Shown: positions 33,481-54,129 of the stretch, piece after piece
Layout of the letters: each line of letters begins with the position of its first letter
How positions within the stretch are numbered: position 1 is the first letter of the stretch
Assembly (NCBI GenBank): GCA_004026145.2
Contig: CP034977.1
Span: 2,762,543 to 2,826,542, forward strand
Source of the DNA: Takifugu bimaculatus
Lineage: Eukaryota; Chordata; Actinopteri; Tetraodontiformes; Tetraodontidae
Reading direction: 5' to 3'
DNA: 64,000 nt
Program-made: the position numbers and the translations under genes
The notes under the pieces: model-generated
The model's database searches: none
What the model saw: only the letters and a program-made list of their open reading frames with translations
Told to the model about the DNA's origin: nothing

Positions 33481-33784
33481 CTCCAGCGGATTAACTGACA
33501 TTAATAACACGGGCGGCGCGGATCTGACTGGAATAATCTACCATCTGGGAAATGAAAGCATTTGTACACCAGACAATAGCACGAAAGGAATGGAACTAAA
33601 ACACACAATAACCTCCTATAGTTAACGCGCGCACGAGCTGTGCTAAATTCAATGACAGAATTTTGAATTAGTCGGGTCATCTTTCCGACAGATGGGTGTC
33701 CTAGTCTCGGGTTCAGAACACGCATCAACCCGAGAGTCTGCACAGAACAGCGACGGAGCAGGGCCACTGCCTGTGCCGCGGTGC
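33481..33784 (+). promoter_or_regulatory. Candidate klc3 promoter region
   Basis: A moderately GC/CpG-rich stretch (for example GGGCGGCGCGG near 33511) directly precedes the candidate first coding exon. No TATA box is evident. A second possible noncoding first exon ends at 34637 (GACTTAGCAG|GTAGGC), so an alternative promoter near 34380-34640 is possible. Confidence 0.35.
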
Positions 33785-33806
33785 ATGGTGGGAAATATGG
33801 CAGCAG
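33785..33806 (+). CDS. Candidate upstream first coding exon of klc3
   Basis: ATGGTGGGAAATATGGCAGCAG is followed by GTAAGC. Spliced to the acceptor at 35041/35042 it reads MVGNMAAG|QDHSKQRYLRADA directly into MFSAEE of the main klc3 exon, without a stop and in phase. The resulting leader of about 21 residues is close to the length of the human KLC3 segment preceding its SPEELV motif. Transcript evidence would settle it; the downstream ATG at 35083 is the conservative start. Confidence 0.45.
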
Positions 33807-35082
33807 GTAAGCCGCTCTGCTGCGTCAAGCTACGCAAAGAAAAGTGCAGGAAATGCATCACGCTGCCTTCAGAATATAACAAAGGTCTTTTAAAAATACA
33901 CATATATGAATAGCCCGCATATGATTGGTCCTTCATACCTACTGAAATGTACATTATTATTGGGTTGTTGTTTTTGTTTTGTTTTTTTGTTTTTTTTTTA
34001 CAGTGGAGGCTTCTTTCACCAAGCAATTATATTTTCCAAATTGATGAAAAGTAATCGTCAGTTTACACTGCGATCCTCAATTCCTTGCATCTGAATTAAT
34101 ATCTGCTGAACTTTGTTAGAATCTCAAAGTCGTCGAGGTTATTGTGTTTGGACGTAATTGCGGTAGGACCAAAATGTTGCCTGATAACAAATGTTAAAAA
34201 TAAAATAAAATAGTTTCATGGTCGACTTTATAATATTGGAAAACGTTGCATTGTCCACATATATCGATGCAAGTATTTGCTGAATAATCTAAAATCAAGT
34301 AGCAGCTAAATTATAAGGAAAAGGCATTAATAATAGCGTGAATGACCGCGGCGAGGGAATTTTACTTTGGAGGTCTAAACCGGAACCGGAATCAAACCAC
34401 TAATGTCGCCTTTAGAGCTGCCTGAACGTGTGTTGCAGGAGGAGCTGAGAAGGTTGCAGGTGAATCATTTAAAGCTTCTCATTTTCATCGCCACGCCCGT
34501 TCTGCGTGGAAAACAAAAACACTGACCGCAAACGGTTGGCATGCGTACGAAAAGTCATCATAACTGCGAAAATGGAAAAATATTAACTCGGCTCGGACAA
34601 CAACACGAAACCACGCTGCCCGGGGAAGACTTAGCAGGTAGGCTATAAATAACTTTTTTGGCGTCTCTGACGTGAAGCCGTCGTTTGTTTATGTTTTGAT
34701 GATTCTTCTGCGTAAATATCGACCACTTGAATATCGAAGCACTTTCTCTGCTTGGTGGTTTTACCAAACTCAAGAGTAACGTGTGCGGTTGGCTTAATTA
34801 AGCAAACGTGGTGAAACTAATGGAGCTTTAGAAGTTATTAAACCGACGCGAGGCGCCGCCCACAGCAAACAGTCTGAAACATAATTTACTCTTCACCAAG
34901 TGCTGAAGAGCTGATATCCAGTACATATATTTGTGCCTTTCTTGTGTATTTGGTTACACTTCAAATGGCATCTTCATAGATGTTTGTTATTTACTGTTTA
35001 TGTACTGTTTACGTATTTCTAATGACCTCTTGTGTTCCCAGGTCAGGATCATTCTAAACAGAGGTACCTCAGAGCGGATGCC

Positions 35083-38399
<3,317 letters not shown>

Positions 38400-39705
38400 T
38401 TCATCCAGATAAGACACCCAGAAGGTTGTTTTTATACCAGCTTTTGCTTTTTAATCGTGAGCCCGACCAAAGATACGACAGCCGACCAGGTAAATGAACT
38501 CTGCTGTTAGCTTAGCTAAGAAGACTTTAAAACTTTTAAAATCTGGCCATATCCTGTCAAAGAGAACCTTAACAGAGATGGAGAACACAGACAGTATAAA
38601 GAAAACATCATAACTCACTTTTCCTGCCCAGTGGAACAGACTAATTGCACAGGAAGCAGAAGAATCATTAATCATTCTGTTAGAGTTTTAATATTTCTAT
38701 AATCTGCTGTCTGCTATCGTGGGTTGCTGGACCTTCTTTTGGGGATGAGGATGTTCTCAATATTTACTATTTTCCCTATGAAACATGTTCGATAGAAGCC
38801 CTAATGTTCTGAGCAGCTCTGGGATGTTGAGTTTAGATTGATCACTCTAAAAGGGAAACTGGAGTATGTTAACAAACATTGGTTGAATTTCGGATTAAAA
38901 ATGAGAGAATCCTCAAAGTTTCTCTCTGCACTACAGTCTCCATGCACAATAAGCTTGGCCAGGACACCCCAGGTTATTATAGTCCTATAGATTAAGCATA
39001 TGGCACTCTTATTGTCATAACTATAGTTGTAGTTTCATAGTTCTTGCTTCAAGCATCATTCCAACCTTTTCTAGCATGATGGATGATAGGGGTCAGACAC
39101 AATATCAACATTATTTCATTTTACAGAATTGGGGGTATTTTCCTCTGTAGAATCTGTTTAATCAAGAAAAGCTAATTGCACAGCAATAAGTACTAAACCA
39201 AAGAGTCTAGAGTTGAGAATCCAAATCTGGCAGGTAACTCCGGTTAAACTGCACAGCGACTTTCATTTAAAAATGAAGCCGAGGGAATATTGAGCTTCGC
39301 AGCCTCTGCATCCAGCGGGAATTACGTGAGAATTTCATGTAGTTTTGCTTATTCACTGAAATGCCTGTAAGAATATAACGGTCATCATTCTGTGTTGATC
39401 CTGTGGTTTTATCTGCACTATAGGTTACTTGAACTGCATACTTCTAACATGCTGATACATTTTAACTTCAAACCACGCTCGTGGGTTCAACTCTGCAAAT
39501 GTTCCAGACTATTTTTCAACGTGATATTTATTTCCAGTGTAGGACAACCAATTGTACTTTACCAAGGTAGAAGATATGTGTTAAGTGTTGACATTTGTAC
39601 TTTTGGTAGACACACTGTTTATTGTTACAAATTGGGATATTGTATGTAGATTTGTATTTTTCATGTATTTATAAAATATCAAATAAATTTCAATAAGGAA
39701 AGGTT
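38400..39705 (+). other. klc3 3'UTR
   Basis: AT-rich sequence of 1.3 kb after the TAA, ending with AATAAA at 39682-39687. No ORF of note. The next gene, ercc2, is convergent and its coding end is only about 390 bp away. Confidence 0.6.
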
Positions 39706-40096
39706 GGAGCTGTCTGACAAATTGCCTTTGTGCTTCCAAAGGAAAGACTTTTTCCAAACTCTACTGTTCAAAATACTGAAAAAAACAAGACTTTAACAAA
39801 CAAGGAAACACAAACTGTTCATTTATATCCCAGACCCGTGGTTGAAACTTACAAAAATATTCACATTTGTATTAAAAAGCCTATGTACAGTTATAAAGTA
39901 AAGGAAATAGTAGTTTTAAATTGCAGACATTTGTCAGGCTTCCTTGAAACCTTCATTTTGTGTTCCAATATACAGCAGGACGAGCATTTAGCCACGGCTA
40001 AAACCTTGGATATTTTAGAGGCGAAACACTGGTGCTAGGAAATGTAACGGAAGATTAAACAGACACGACCTCGGCAACACGGAGCCTCTGTCACCT

Positions 40097-45822
<5,726 letters not shown>

Positions 45823-46059
45823 TTTGCGTCGTAGATCATACAGCAGTTCTGTTCTTCGATAATAGCCTCCTTTATTTTAAGATAACCTCCCTAACTCTGG
45901 CATTATAAAAAGCATCAAAGATGAATTGTGTCACAGGAGTTTCTCTTCTTCTATGGTTTTTATTCTTCTTCGTCTTCTTCTTCTTCTACTACTTCTTCTT
46001 CGTCATTTTCCTTCTTTGTCTATCACACCATTTATTAGCAAACGTCTTGGTTTTGATCA

Positions 46060-46073
46060 GCGCCACCTACTGG
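46060..46073 (-). promoter_or_regulatory. CTCF-like motif (perfect core)
   Basis: The minus strand reads CCAGTAGGTGGCGC, matching all 14 positions of CCASYAGRKGGCRS. It lies about 240 bp upstream of the ercc2 start codon. Motif-based only. Confidence 0.45.
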
Positions 46074-46416
46074 TCACAATTACAACTATATGTTTTATAC
46101 TGTTCCGTTTTCTTCAAATATTCCATTAAAAAATATATATATACATTTTAGAAGAATCACTATGAGACAATTTAATAGCTGCGTTTTATTTTGACTATAT
46201 ATAATGTTATGTTATGTTTGTCAATAACAATAATTGTTTTAATGTTTATGTTGTAATTTTATTTCTATTTTATTCTATATTTATGTATATATGCTTATAA
46301 TGCTTTTATTATAGTATATATAATATATTATGTATATTATAAGCACATCTTAATCTTAATCTTATGTTTTGGTATATATTTTAAATATTTTATTTAATAT
46401 TTTATTTTAAATATGA

Positions 46417-46430
46417 ACACTAGAGGGCAG
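46417..46430 (+). promoter_or_regulatory. CTCF-like motif
   Basis: ACACTAGAGGGCAG on the plus strand matches 13 of 14 positions of the CTCF core. It is divergent from the motif at 46060-46073 and about 345 bp away. Confidence 0.4.
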
Positions 46431-46668
46431 TTATTACTCGTAATACCAATAAAATCAGTCAGTTTAGCGCCCCATGGTAATGAAAAATAACGTATAAAAG
46501 ACTTGAAATGTATTTGACTATAGCATTAAACAAAATGATTTGTAAAATATTAGTAGAACTAATAGTACTACTATTACTTCTAGTAGTAGGTTTGAGTTTT
46601 GCAGCTGTTCTCTTTACTTGTCTGTGGAAATACTAGACCAGGAAATCTCAACTTTTTCTATGAATGTT

Positions 46669-47513
46669 TTATTTACATTATACAGCATAGGTATATGACA
46701 TTTGAATAACAGATAATAATGACAAAAAAATATGTTGCAGACAATAGGTCAAAATGTGGTAAGCCTTTAAGTCTAGACGAGGTTGCAGTTCTCAAAACAA
46801 AAAAGATATTCACAGTTTAGCATCACATTTTCTACATGTCAGACAGGAAAAATGGTTGGAAAACAGCATTCAGCCATGGAATCATCAAATCTTTGTGTAT
46901 GCAATTTAAATGAGGATCTGAGAGTTTTGAATCTTTGTCCATGTGCATCCACAGCTGGAAAAAACCACTCTTGCATAGTTGTAGTTTCCATGATGGTTAA
47001 GTCAGTCCAGAATTTTCTTCACAGCTGCTGCTTTCTCCTGTTTTTTGGAGGTCAAGTTGCGGCCCTGTGTATCTGACCATGTGAGCAAACTGTTAACAAT
47101 TAACAAGCACAAATTTCAGAATCCCAGTCAGAAGAATAGACAATCCCATGTGGGAAGAGTTTGGTATTTTGTCCAAACAACAGATGACTGTGTTGCTAAC
47201 GACTTTGAGAACAAGATAAGAATTTTTTTTCCTCCACTTTGACAGCTTACAGTTTGAGTATTCATCAGTCTGAAGTTCAGCTTTAATTAAGGCTCAGAGG
47301 ACCAGCCCAAGGCCTCGGCTGTTGTCATGTCATGAAGCAACGTCCCAGCGTTTCACAAAAATGTTCACATACGTTTTAGTTACAGTACAAACAACAAAAC
47401 AGCTGACACATTGTCTCCACCCCCTTTCGTCTCTCCTCCAGTATTGAGTTCAGTTTTTTCTTCAAAGACTTTAAAAAGTATGTATAAAAGTGCCCGTGTT
47501 ACTTTTCTGTTTC
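46669..47513 (-). other. Cdc42-effector gene 3'UTR
   Basis: Minus-strand sequence after the stop codon; AATAAA (TTTATT on the plus strand) lies at 46669-46674. Open frames here are short and lack family resemblance. Confidence 0.55.
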
Positions 47514-48455
47514 TCACAGCTCACAGCGGTTGTCGTCCGCCTTGTAGCGGTCCATAATACTCAGAACATCCTCCAGGATAGATGGGCCCAAGTCAAGATT
47601 TAACCCCGCCATTGACTCCGACCGCGGCACACCAGATGGGGCCGTGACGATGTCTGGCTGGAAGGGAGTGCAGGGTGACTCGCTCCGTTCACTCATCAGA
47701 TCCTCATTGCTCAAACCAGCATCAGAGTCCAGGCTGAGGCCCCGGTGAACATCCAGGGGTCCGCAGGCTTCGTACATGGAATCCTCAGAGGAGACCTCTG
47801 AGAAGGAGCCGGAGGAAGGGACCAGCTTGCGGATGGTGGGGGAGAGGGAGATGTCACGGCAGGGCTCCGATGCCAAACGACCCACGATGCCGTTCTCAAA
47901 GAGCGACACGCCGGGGTGCCCCTGGCGCTCCGTGTAACCGGGGTGCCCCTGGCGCTCCGTGTAACCGTAACCATTGGACTGTTTGTGACTTTTCTCTGCA
48001 GCTTGGTGATAGTGGAAGTGATTTTGCTGAGGAGGCGAAGGATCATCCAGATGGAGGCGCGGGGGTTTGGGTGGAGCCTGTTCGTGGGCGATGAATACAG
48101 GCATGGACATGGTGGTCTTCAACAGGCCAGGGGGGGAGTGCTGGTAGTGGTAGCCATTGTAGGAGTAGTTATGGGAGTCTTGTTTCGTGGTGAAGTTGTC
48201 GTCCGTCTGTCTTTCCACGCTTTGTGAGCGCCCGTTCTGTGTCCGGCTGTTGGACGGCAGCATGTTCATCTTGCCCTGGAGGAAACCCACGTCTCCAAAC
48301 ATATCACCTTCCCCTTCAGGACCTACGTGCGCGCTGTGACGAACATCTCCCAGAGGGGGGCTGATCATGTCGCCTGAGAGGATGTCACGAAGCTTCAGTT
48401 TCTTTCCTTTTTTGGGAGTCGTAGTTTTTAAGTATATGGGCGTCTTTGCTGGCAT
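47514..48455 (-). CDS. Cdc42 effector protein (CEP/BORG family), CDC42EP2/3-like
   Basis: Adaptor that binds GTP-loaded Cdc42 and remodels actin and septins. The 313-aa protein lies in one uninterrupted coding exon, as in other CDC42EP genes. It starts MPAKTPIYLK...KGKKLKLRDILSGDMISPPLGD, the hallmark of CDC42EP2/3. The CRIB-like motif ISPPLGDVRHSAHVG follows (about 31-45), with Val where family members have Phe (GDFRH). BORG-homology blocks follow: MFGDVGFLQGK (about 52), APPKPPRLHLDDP (about 125, proline-rich) and the C-terminal NLDLGPSILEDVLSIMDRY. The middle is low-complexity, His/Tyr/Ser-rich, with a perfect 27-bp tandem duplication. It is longer than human CDC42EP2/3 (about 210-254 aa). 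Exact orthology (2, 3 or a fish-specific member) is unresolved. Confidence 0.88.
   Translation of the reverse strand: MPAKTPIYLKTTTPKKGKKLKLRDILSGDMISPPLGDVRHSAHVGPEGEGDMFGDVGFLQGKMNMLPSNSRTQNGRSQSVERQTDDNFTTKQDSHNYSYNGYHYQHSPPGLLKTTMSMPVFIAHEQAPPKPPRLHLDDPSPPQQNHFHYHQAAEKSHKQSNGYGYTERQGHPGYTERQGHPGVSLFENGIVGRLASEPCRDISLSPTIRKLVPSSGSFSEVSSEDSMYEACGPLDVHRGLSLDSDAGLSNEDLMSERSESPCTPFQPDIVTAPSGVPRSESMAGLNLDLGPSILEDVLSIMDRYKADDNRCEL
47911..47964 (-). repeat. 27-bp perfect tandem duplication in coding sequence
   Basis: Two identical 27-bp units (47911-47937, 47938-47964) encode the nine-residue repeat YTERQGHPG twice. The length keeps the frame. It lies in the low-complexity middle of the Cdc42-effector protein. 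Confidence 0.95.
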
Positions 48456-48548
48456 TTTTCCTCTGACGGGTCAGTGAGAACTCTGCTTTCCTTGACTCTT
48501 CCTACTGGTACGGGAGCTTCCTGTCGCCTGTTTCTTCAGCAATGAGAC
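48456..48548 (-). other. Cdc42-effector 5'UTR part of the coding exon
   Basis: A strong acceptor on the minus strand (ATATTCAG|GTCTCATTGC, exon start at 48548) lies 93 nt upstream of the ATG. This implies a spliced 5'UTR. Confidence 0.55.
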
Positions 48549-51500
48549 CTGAATATAAAACAATGTCAACAGCTCACAAAAGACGAGTGTGGATCTTTCC
48601 ACTCGCAACCGAGCGATCCAGCCTCTGTTGCTTCTCCAAATGTTTCCGAGTATTTAGGACAGTCACTGTAGCGATAGCAACCCCCAAGGGCTGTGCCTCA
48701 CACTAACATGTGATTCTGGAGGGGGGGGGGGACGGAGGCCTCGACCTTGGCTCAGCTCCCTCTCATACACAGAAAAGCCATATCCACCCAAACACTGAGG
48801 ATTTTCTGGTTCCGCTCCTCAGAAAAAGGGATGAAAGGATGAAGAGTATGACCTGGCGTGACCTCACTCCCTGCCTTCGGGTCGGTCCTCTAAAGCTGTC
48901 AGAAACTTCAGGAATGCGACAACCATAAAAAGAAACTCTGTGAGGACAAACAAGAAAGAGACAAAAGTCAGATAAAGATGAAGGAAAAACAAGGGAAGAT
49001 TGGGAGGGAGGTGGCGGGAGCTGGAGAGGGGAGGAATGAATGCAGGGGAAGATTTACAAGCCACTTCTCAGTGATCCAGATGAACTATGGTGGAAAACAC
49101 GCCACGAATACCCCAAATTATAAGAAAATGTGAGACTGGATGCTGTGGCTGTTGAAGCTGCTCTTACAGTGACTCACTCAATAAGTCACTGCTGAAAATT
49201 GGTCACACATTCTTTAAGACCCCTCAGCTTCGTCTGTGGAAACGCTTATTACTGCAAGAAATTGGTGGTTTTGAGGCATTTGGCTTCACAGCTCGGTGTC
49301 CTTGTCCCGTGTGTGGACCTGTTATCTCTGAAGACTTTGTGGGGCGATGTGTGATCTTCTGACCCAACGCCATCCTAAATACCCCCGTTTTAAAGATGAA
49401 GCCGCTTTGTAACCAGTCAGAGAATCACTTCACCTCAAAAATCATCCAGGAGGATATTCTCCTCAACTTCCTGATCGTATGACTATAATTAACTTAATCT
49501 TGTTTTTTAGGAAGCAGAATATCCTGTATCCACATGACTCTCTGGAACCAGAAATCTCACCACTGCCGAGTTTTTGTATTAATTCGATCAAAAGTCTTGA
49601 AGAGGCTGACAGCTCAGAGGCTGTTTTTTCTTTATGGGTGGACTAATTTCAGCCACATTGATATGAATTTGGCCACAATCCTGACGTCTGTAACCATGCT
49701 GTGGTTCAGTATGTTGCAACTCCTTCACATTCCGGAACTTCTGTGGAAACCAAAACAAGAGTGATACTGAGGAACTTTATCGCAGTAATATGGAAATGTG
49801 ATGACGTTTTACCGAATTAAGTCAGGGAAGTAAACTAGACCTGATTTTAAAGCAAAAATCATCTAAATCCACATTTTGACCCTTATAAATACGTAAGGAG
49901 GAAAAGTTGCTAATGGTCTTTTGTGTCCCAGAGGAGTTAAGTTACAAGTGTTTTGGAGGAAAGGGAGAGGTGTGAGATCATCTGGCACACTGAGACGTTA
50001 TTCTCTGCTCCGCCAACTCACACCTGATTAGACAGAAACTGGCCTGTGACTAAAGAGGTGCCAGGATGAAGAAACCTTACACGGATTAAGGCAATTTCTG
50101 CTTAATCCACCTAAACCCGGTGAGCTGGTGAGGTTTTACTAGAATAAAGAGAACAGTCTTCCCAGTAGACGATATCTGAGCATAAAATCAAGTGTAGTGT
50201 TAAAACCACCTGCAATGAAACGAGTGTGTGTGTACGGTCTGCTTCCTTCACGCCCGCGCAAAATCTAAAACATATGTAAGACAACAATAGAAAGAAAGAA
50301 CGACAAAAAGAAGAAAAGCGTCGAAGCAAACAAGTCAGAGATAGTTCAGATGGGTGGAGTGTGTTGCTAAATGGTTGGGGGTTCGTTTCTGTTGACATTT
50401 CCAAGTGTTCCTCTAAGGAGCCATTCCTCCTCCGCAAAAACTAAATCAAACGGACGGATTTTATACCTGCAGCCAGACAAACCGCTTCAGTTCCATTTCT
50501 AAAACTTTATTAGCAGGAGAGCTGTGTGTCTTGTGCTATTATGGTTATCAAATATTAAATATCTGGCCTTCTATGACACTCGCTCTTCACGTTATCATGG
50601 CATTTGTTTGGATGAGAGACTAAAATAAATACAACTTTAAGACTGAGTTTGAGTTAAGGGGGAAGAGATCACAAGTGCATGGAAACAAATGTTGGGGTTG
50701 TAAAAAGCGATTTTTGTCACCATTGTAGCGTTTCAAATGTATTCACTCGAGCGTGACTTGAATGTGACTCCTAACAGGAAGTCTAAGTTTACATTGGAGG
50801 TCATGGCACAGCCGAAAAACGTCATGCCGCTGACATTAACCTATACAGACAAAACAATCCGCCCAAAATCCTTCTTAATGTCAGAGGGTGATCTTTCCTT
50901 GTTTCACGGGAAAAATATTCCCTCCAAATTGCCGACTTTCAAAATGGATTTCATCACGCTAATATTGACGCAATCAGCCTCCGAGGAGGCCACTCTCACA
51001 TCTGTTTCTCTTCTCAGGCTCCATTTGTCTCCAGCGGACAATCAGCCAGCCACCAGTGAGCCCTGTCATCTTCTAGAACAAGCATACACAGCCGAACGCG
51101 CCTGAACGCACGGCCGCATCCTTGCTTTCATTCCGGTCATCCGCAGCGCCTTGCGTCATGCGTAATTACGCACAGCAGGCGATTGTTGACAAAAACGCTT
51201 TTTACTAATCCGCCTGTTTTTACACACAGCAGCAAAGCTGCTTTACTTATTTACTTGGTATGCAGCGTGTTTTCCACAGTGGGGTTCTGTAAAAAAAAAG
51301 TGTTTTCAACAGTGAGGGCGACCACGACGCATGAAAATATCAATAAAACGCGCAAATAGTTTTCTGAGAAGATAATAAGCCACCACAGCTGTGATGAAAC
51401 CCTAAACTAAATAAAAACTATCAGTTCCAAGTACTGTGTCAGGCAGTAGACAGTAGTTCAAGGATAAAGCTCAACTCTGGCTAACTCCCTCTTCCTCCGT

Positions 51501-52391
51501 GCGCGTTATATAACTGAGCCTCTGAGATCACCGCTGTCCTCCTGAAGGCTGATTGGTACCACTGGAACAAATGCAATAATGTACCGTCTTATCTAGACAG
51601 ACGGTCACACGAAGCTACTTTTGCACTCAAGCCAAATCGGATGTGAAATCCTAAAATAAAATGAGGGTCTTCTAATCACTTTTCTGCTTTGGGGAGCTAC
51701 ATTTTCTTGCTAATAAGTTGTGTTGTGCAGCCAGCGCCGTAGTTAAGGTGCATTATGTCAACAAGCATCATCCTGCCGTGCTCCATCATCTCCCATCTTA
51801 CGCAACAGAGTAGATTCCCCTGAAGTCAGTGTTACAGCAGCGCCAAGAGGTCACACGTTTTCGATCTGACTTCCATTTGCGCACCACGTCCGCCAGCTTA
51901 TGTGACACTTAATCTTCTCCTAAATTAGATTACCATAACCCAGATTGTGTGCAGTTGTTCATGGGTACCTGAAGTGTAAGGTGTGGCAATCTTAGTCCGA
52001 CTAAATAAACATTAGGCGATAACGTTGCTAGAAATGCGCAGTTTAAACTTAAAAAAGAGAAAAGAAAAACAAGAATTACACCGTAAAATTCCCAGTATAA
52101 AGATGTATATTTTAAAACCACGTATGGTTGAGAGGAAACTTAAATATATATCGTTGTCAGAAAACGTCTTTCTCTTTATGATGATCCAATGATCATCATA
52201 TGTAATCTGTTTGAAACAAGAAACACCTGCCAGCATTCCTTCTTTTTTGTTACTTGGAGGATATTTTAAGAAGGAAAATCTACTAACAACGACCAACAAC
52301 TTGGGGCTCCACACAATAAAACATAACACAAAGTCCCCGGAACCATAACAAGCAGATAAGAGCAGAATAATGACTTGTCCCCGACATTTAC
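48549..52391 (-). other. Presumed 5'UTR intron of the Cdc42-effector gene
   Basis: About 3.8 kb between the inferred acceptor at 48548 and a donor at 52391. It has a G-run at 48720-48731 and otherwise unique-looking sequence. No coding exon or repeat family was recognised. Confidence 0.4.
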
Positions 52392-52600
52392 CTGCAGGCT
52401 GACGCAGGTAGTTCAGTCGTACAATCCAGCGCAACGGACGGGAGCTTCGGAGCAGGTAAACCTCTTACTGCGGGTATTATCTGTCTCTGGAGCGCTGTGG
52501 ACGGAGAAAGTCAAGCGGGATCGGCCTCCCAGCCAATTATCCATGTCATTTCCCAGAAGTGAGCGTCAAGTCACATCCGGTTTGGTTTTCCAAATTAAAA
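52392..52600 (-). promoter_or_regulatory. Candidate noncoding first exon/promoter of the Cdc42-effector gene
   Basis: The minus strand shows CAGCCTGCAG|GTAAAT, a strong donor at the end of a GC-richer block. The upstream end of the exon is unknown. Association with the CDS at 47514-48455 is inferred from strand, spacing and the matching acceptor. Confidence 0.35.
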
Positions 52601-53932
52601 TCTTCCACTCAACATGTCAGCTCTGAGCGCTCCGCTCCCACGATAACTGACCTGGATTCAGTGAAGAAATGGAGAAATTGGAAACGGGGAAAAATATGAA
52701 GCAATATACGGGCCATTTGCTTTTGCTTTGTTGCTTTTTATTTTTCATTATATTACTTTGAAGAAATGTGACTCACTTGGTAAAAACGAACATTTTACGG
52801 GGATCCAGAAACTCGGGATCCAAGTTGTTTATCACCATGTGGTCACATAAAAGGAGAGGAAAAAACCTTCGTGTGACGAATTATATATAAACCTAAGGCT
52901 TGTTCACGCGTGCATATACAGCCTGAACGAGTCGGAGGAAGATGAGCTTCCTTTGAGGTTTTGATCAACACCCAGGCCAAATAATCACACTGGCGTTTAA
53001 ATGAGTCTGATGAGTAAATGTGTAAAAACTGTGTTAGAGAGGATTAACCCGGGTAAAACACACAAGTACAATAACCCTTTTAAGCCTCGTGTGATGGTGG
53101 AAATCTTTCTTTTATGGCCCGTGTGATAAAACCCATTTGCTTTAGATCTTTTGATGTGACAGACAGGAAGAAACCTTGATGTGTGTGTTCTGTTAACTGG
53201 AAAAGGGCTGAAAGCATTCACAGCTTTTCTCCTTGTCTCTTTCTTTCTGTGAAACCTGCCTCAAAATTGTAAATTCAAATGACCCTAGTAAGAAATCCTG
53301 GTTTAACCATTAAAGTTAAGCGCTGACTAACATCTGGCTGACCTCCCAAATCTCCCCATAGCTGCAGCAGCAGTATTTGAGTTATCAAAATAGTTTGGCT
53401 TGTTTTCTGTACCGAGCTATAAAGATGGGGACAGGAATAATTAGAAATGTAAACAGGCCTTCAGTTATCTTCAGCTCAGTGGAGACCAACTGAGGCAAAA
53501 GCTAGAGAAGCATCTTCCAGCAGCCCCGACAGCTCTGAGCATAATTACCCTGAGATAACGACCATTTAGCAAGCGGAGAATGCAGACGTCTCTTGTCCTT
53601 GGGTCAGATTGCAGACGCAGCTTGTTTACAGCCCCCACAGGAGGCCCGTAAGACAAATAAAGCTCCTCCGTGGTGTTTTGTTCTTTTCTGCAACGACGGA
53701 ACGACATTTACACCGAAGCAACACTTGGGTTTGTGTCAGCGAAAGTAAAAAGATATCGATTTGGGTTTTTTTAGGCCTGAAGTTTTTCGTTTGGTGAAGA
53801 AAAGTTGGCGGCAACGCAGACGCGCCTCCAACTCACACTATCGCTTTGTGAGGTTGTTTAAAGCTGACTGGAATGTGTAAACAGATAAGATGCATATTAC
53901 ACAGTCTCTAAAAATGTGGTTATATCACAAAG

Positions 53933-53933
<1 letters not shown>

Positions 53934-53974
<41 letters not shown>
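53934..53974. repeat. CA microsatellite
   Basis: About 41 bp of AC repeats. Confidence 0.95.
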
Positions 53975-53978
<4 letters not shown>

Positions 53979-54057
53979 TGACATCACCTAAGTAAATCAA
54001 GATGTAATCAGTGCAGTATGGGGTGGGTCCACTCAAAGATTTTTGAATAATCCCTGT

Positions 54058-54059
<2 letters not shown>

Positions 54060-54113
<54 letters not shown>

Positions 54114-54129
54114 CTCTCTCTCTCTCTCT
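54060..54129. repeat. Compound (AC)n(TC)n microsatellite
   Basis: About 51 bp of AC repeats running directly into about 19 bp of TC repeats, roughly 85 bp from the neighbouring CA repeat. Confidence 0.95.

Larger units (their letters stand above)
45823..46654. other. ercc2 upstream / intergenic spacer
   Basis: An 830-bp AT-rich spacer between the ercc2 5' end and the 3' end of the Cdc42-effector gene, both on the minus strand. It must include the ercc2 promoter. It contains a CTT/TTC-rich tract (about 45943-46010) and two CTCF-like motifs. No exon is seen. Confidence 0.5.

Noticed and set aside
50737..51105. 122-codon plus-strand ORF in the Cdc42-effector 5' intron
   Set aside because: No recognisable domain, amino-acid composition typical of random sequence, and no supporting regulatory context.
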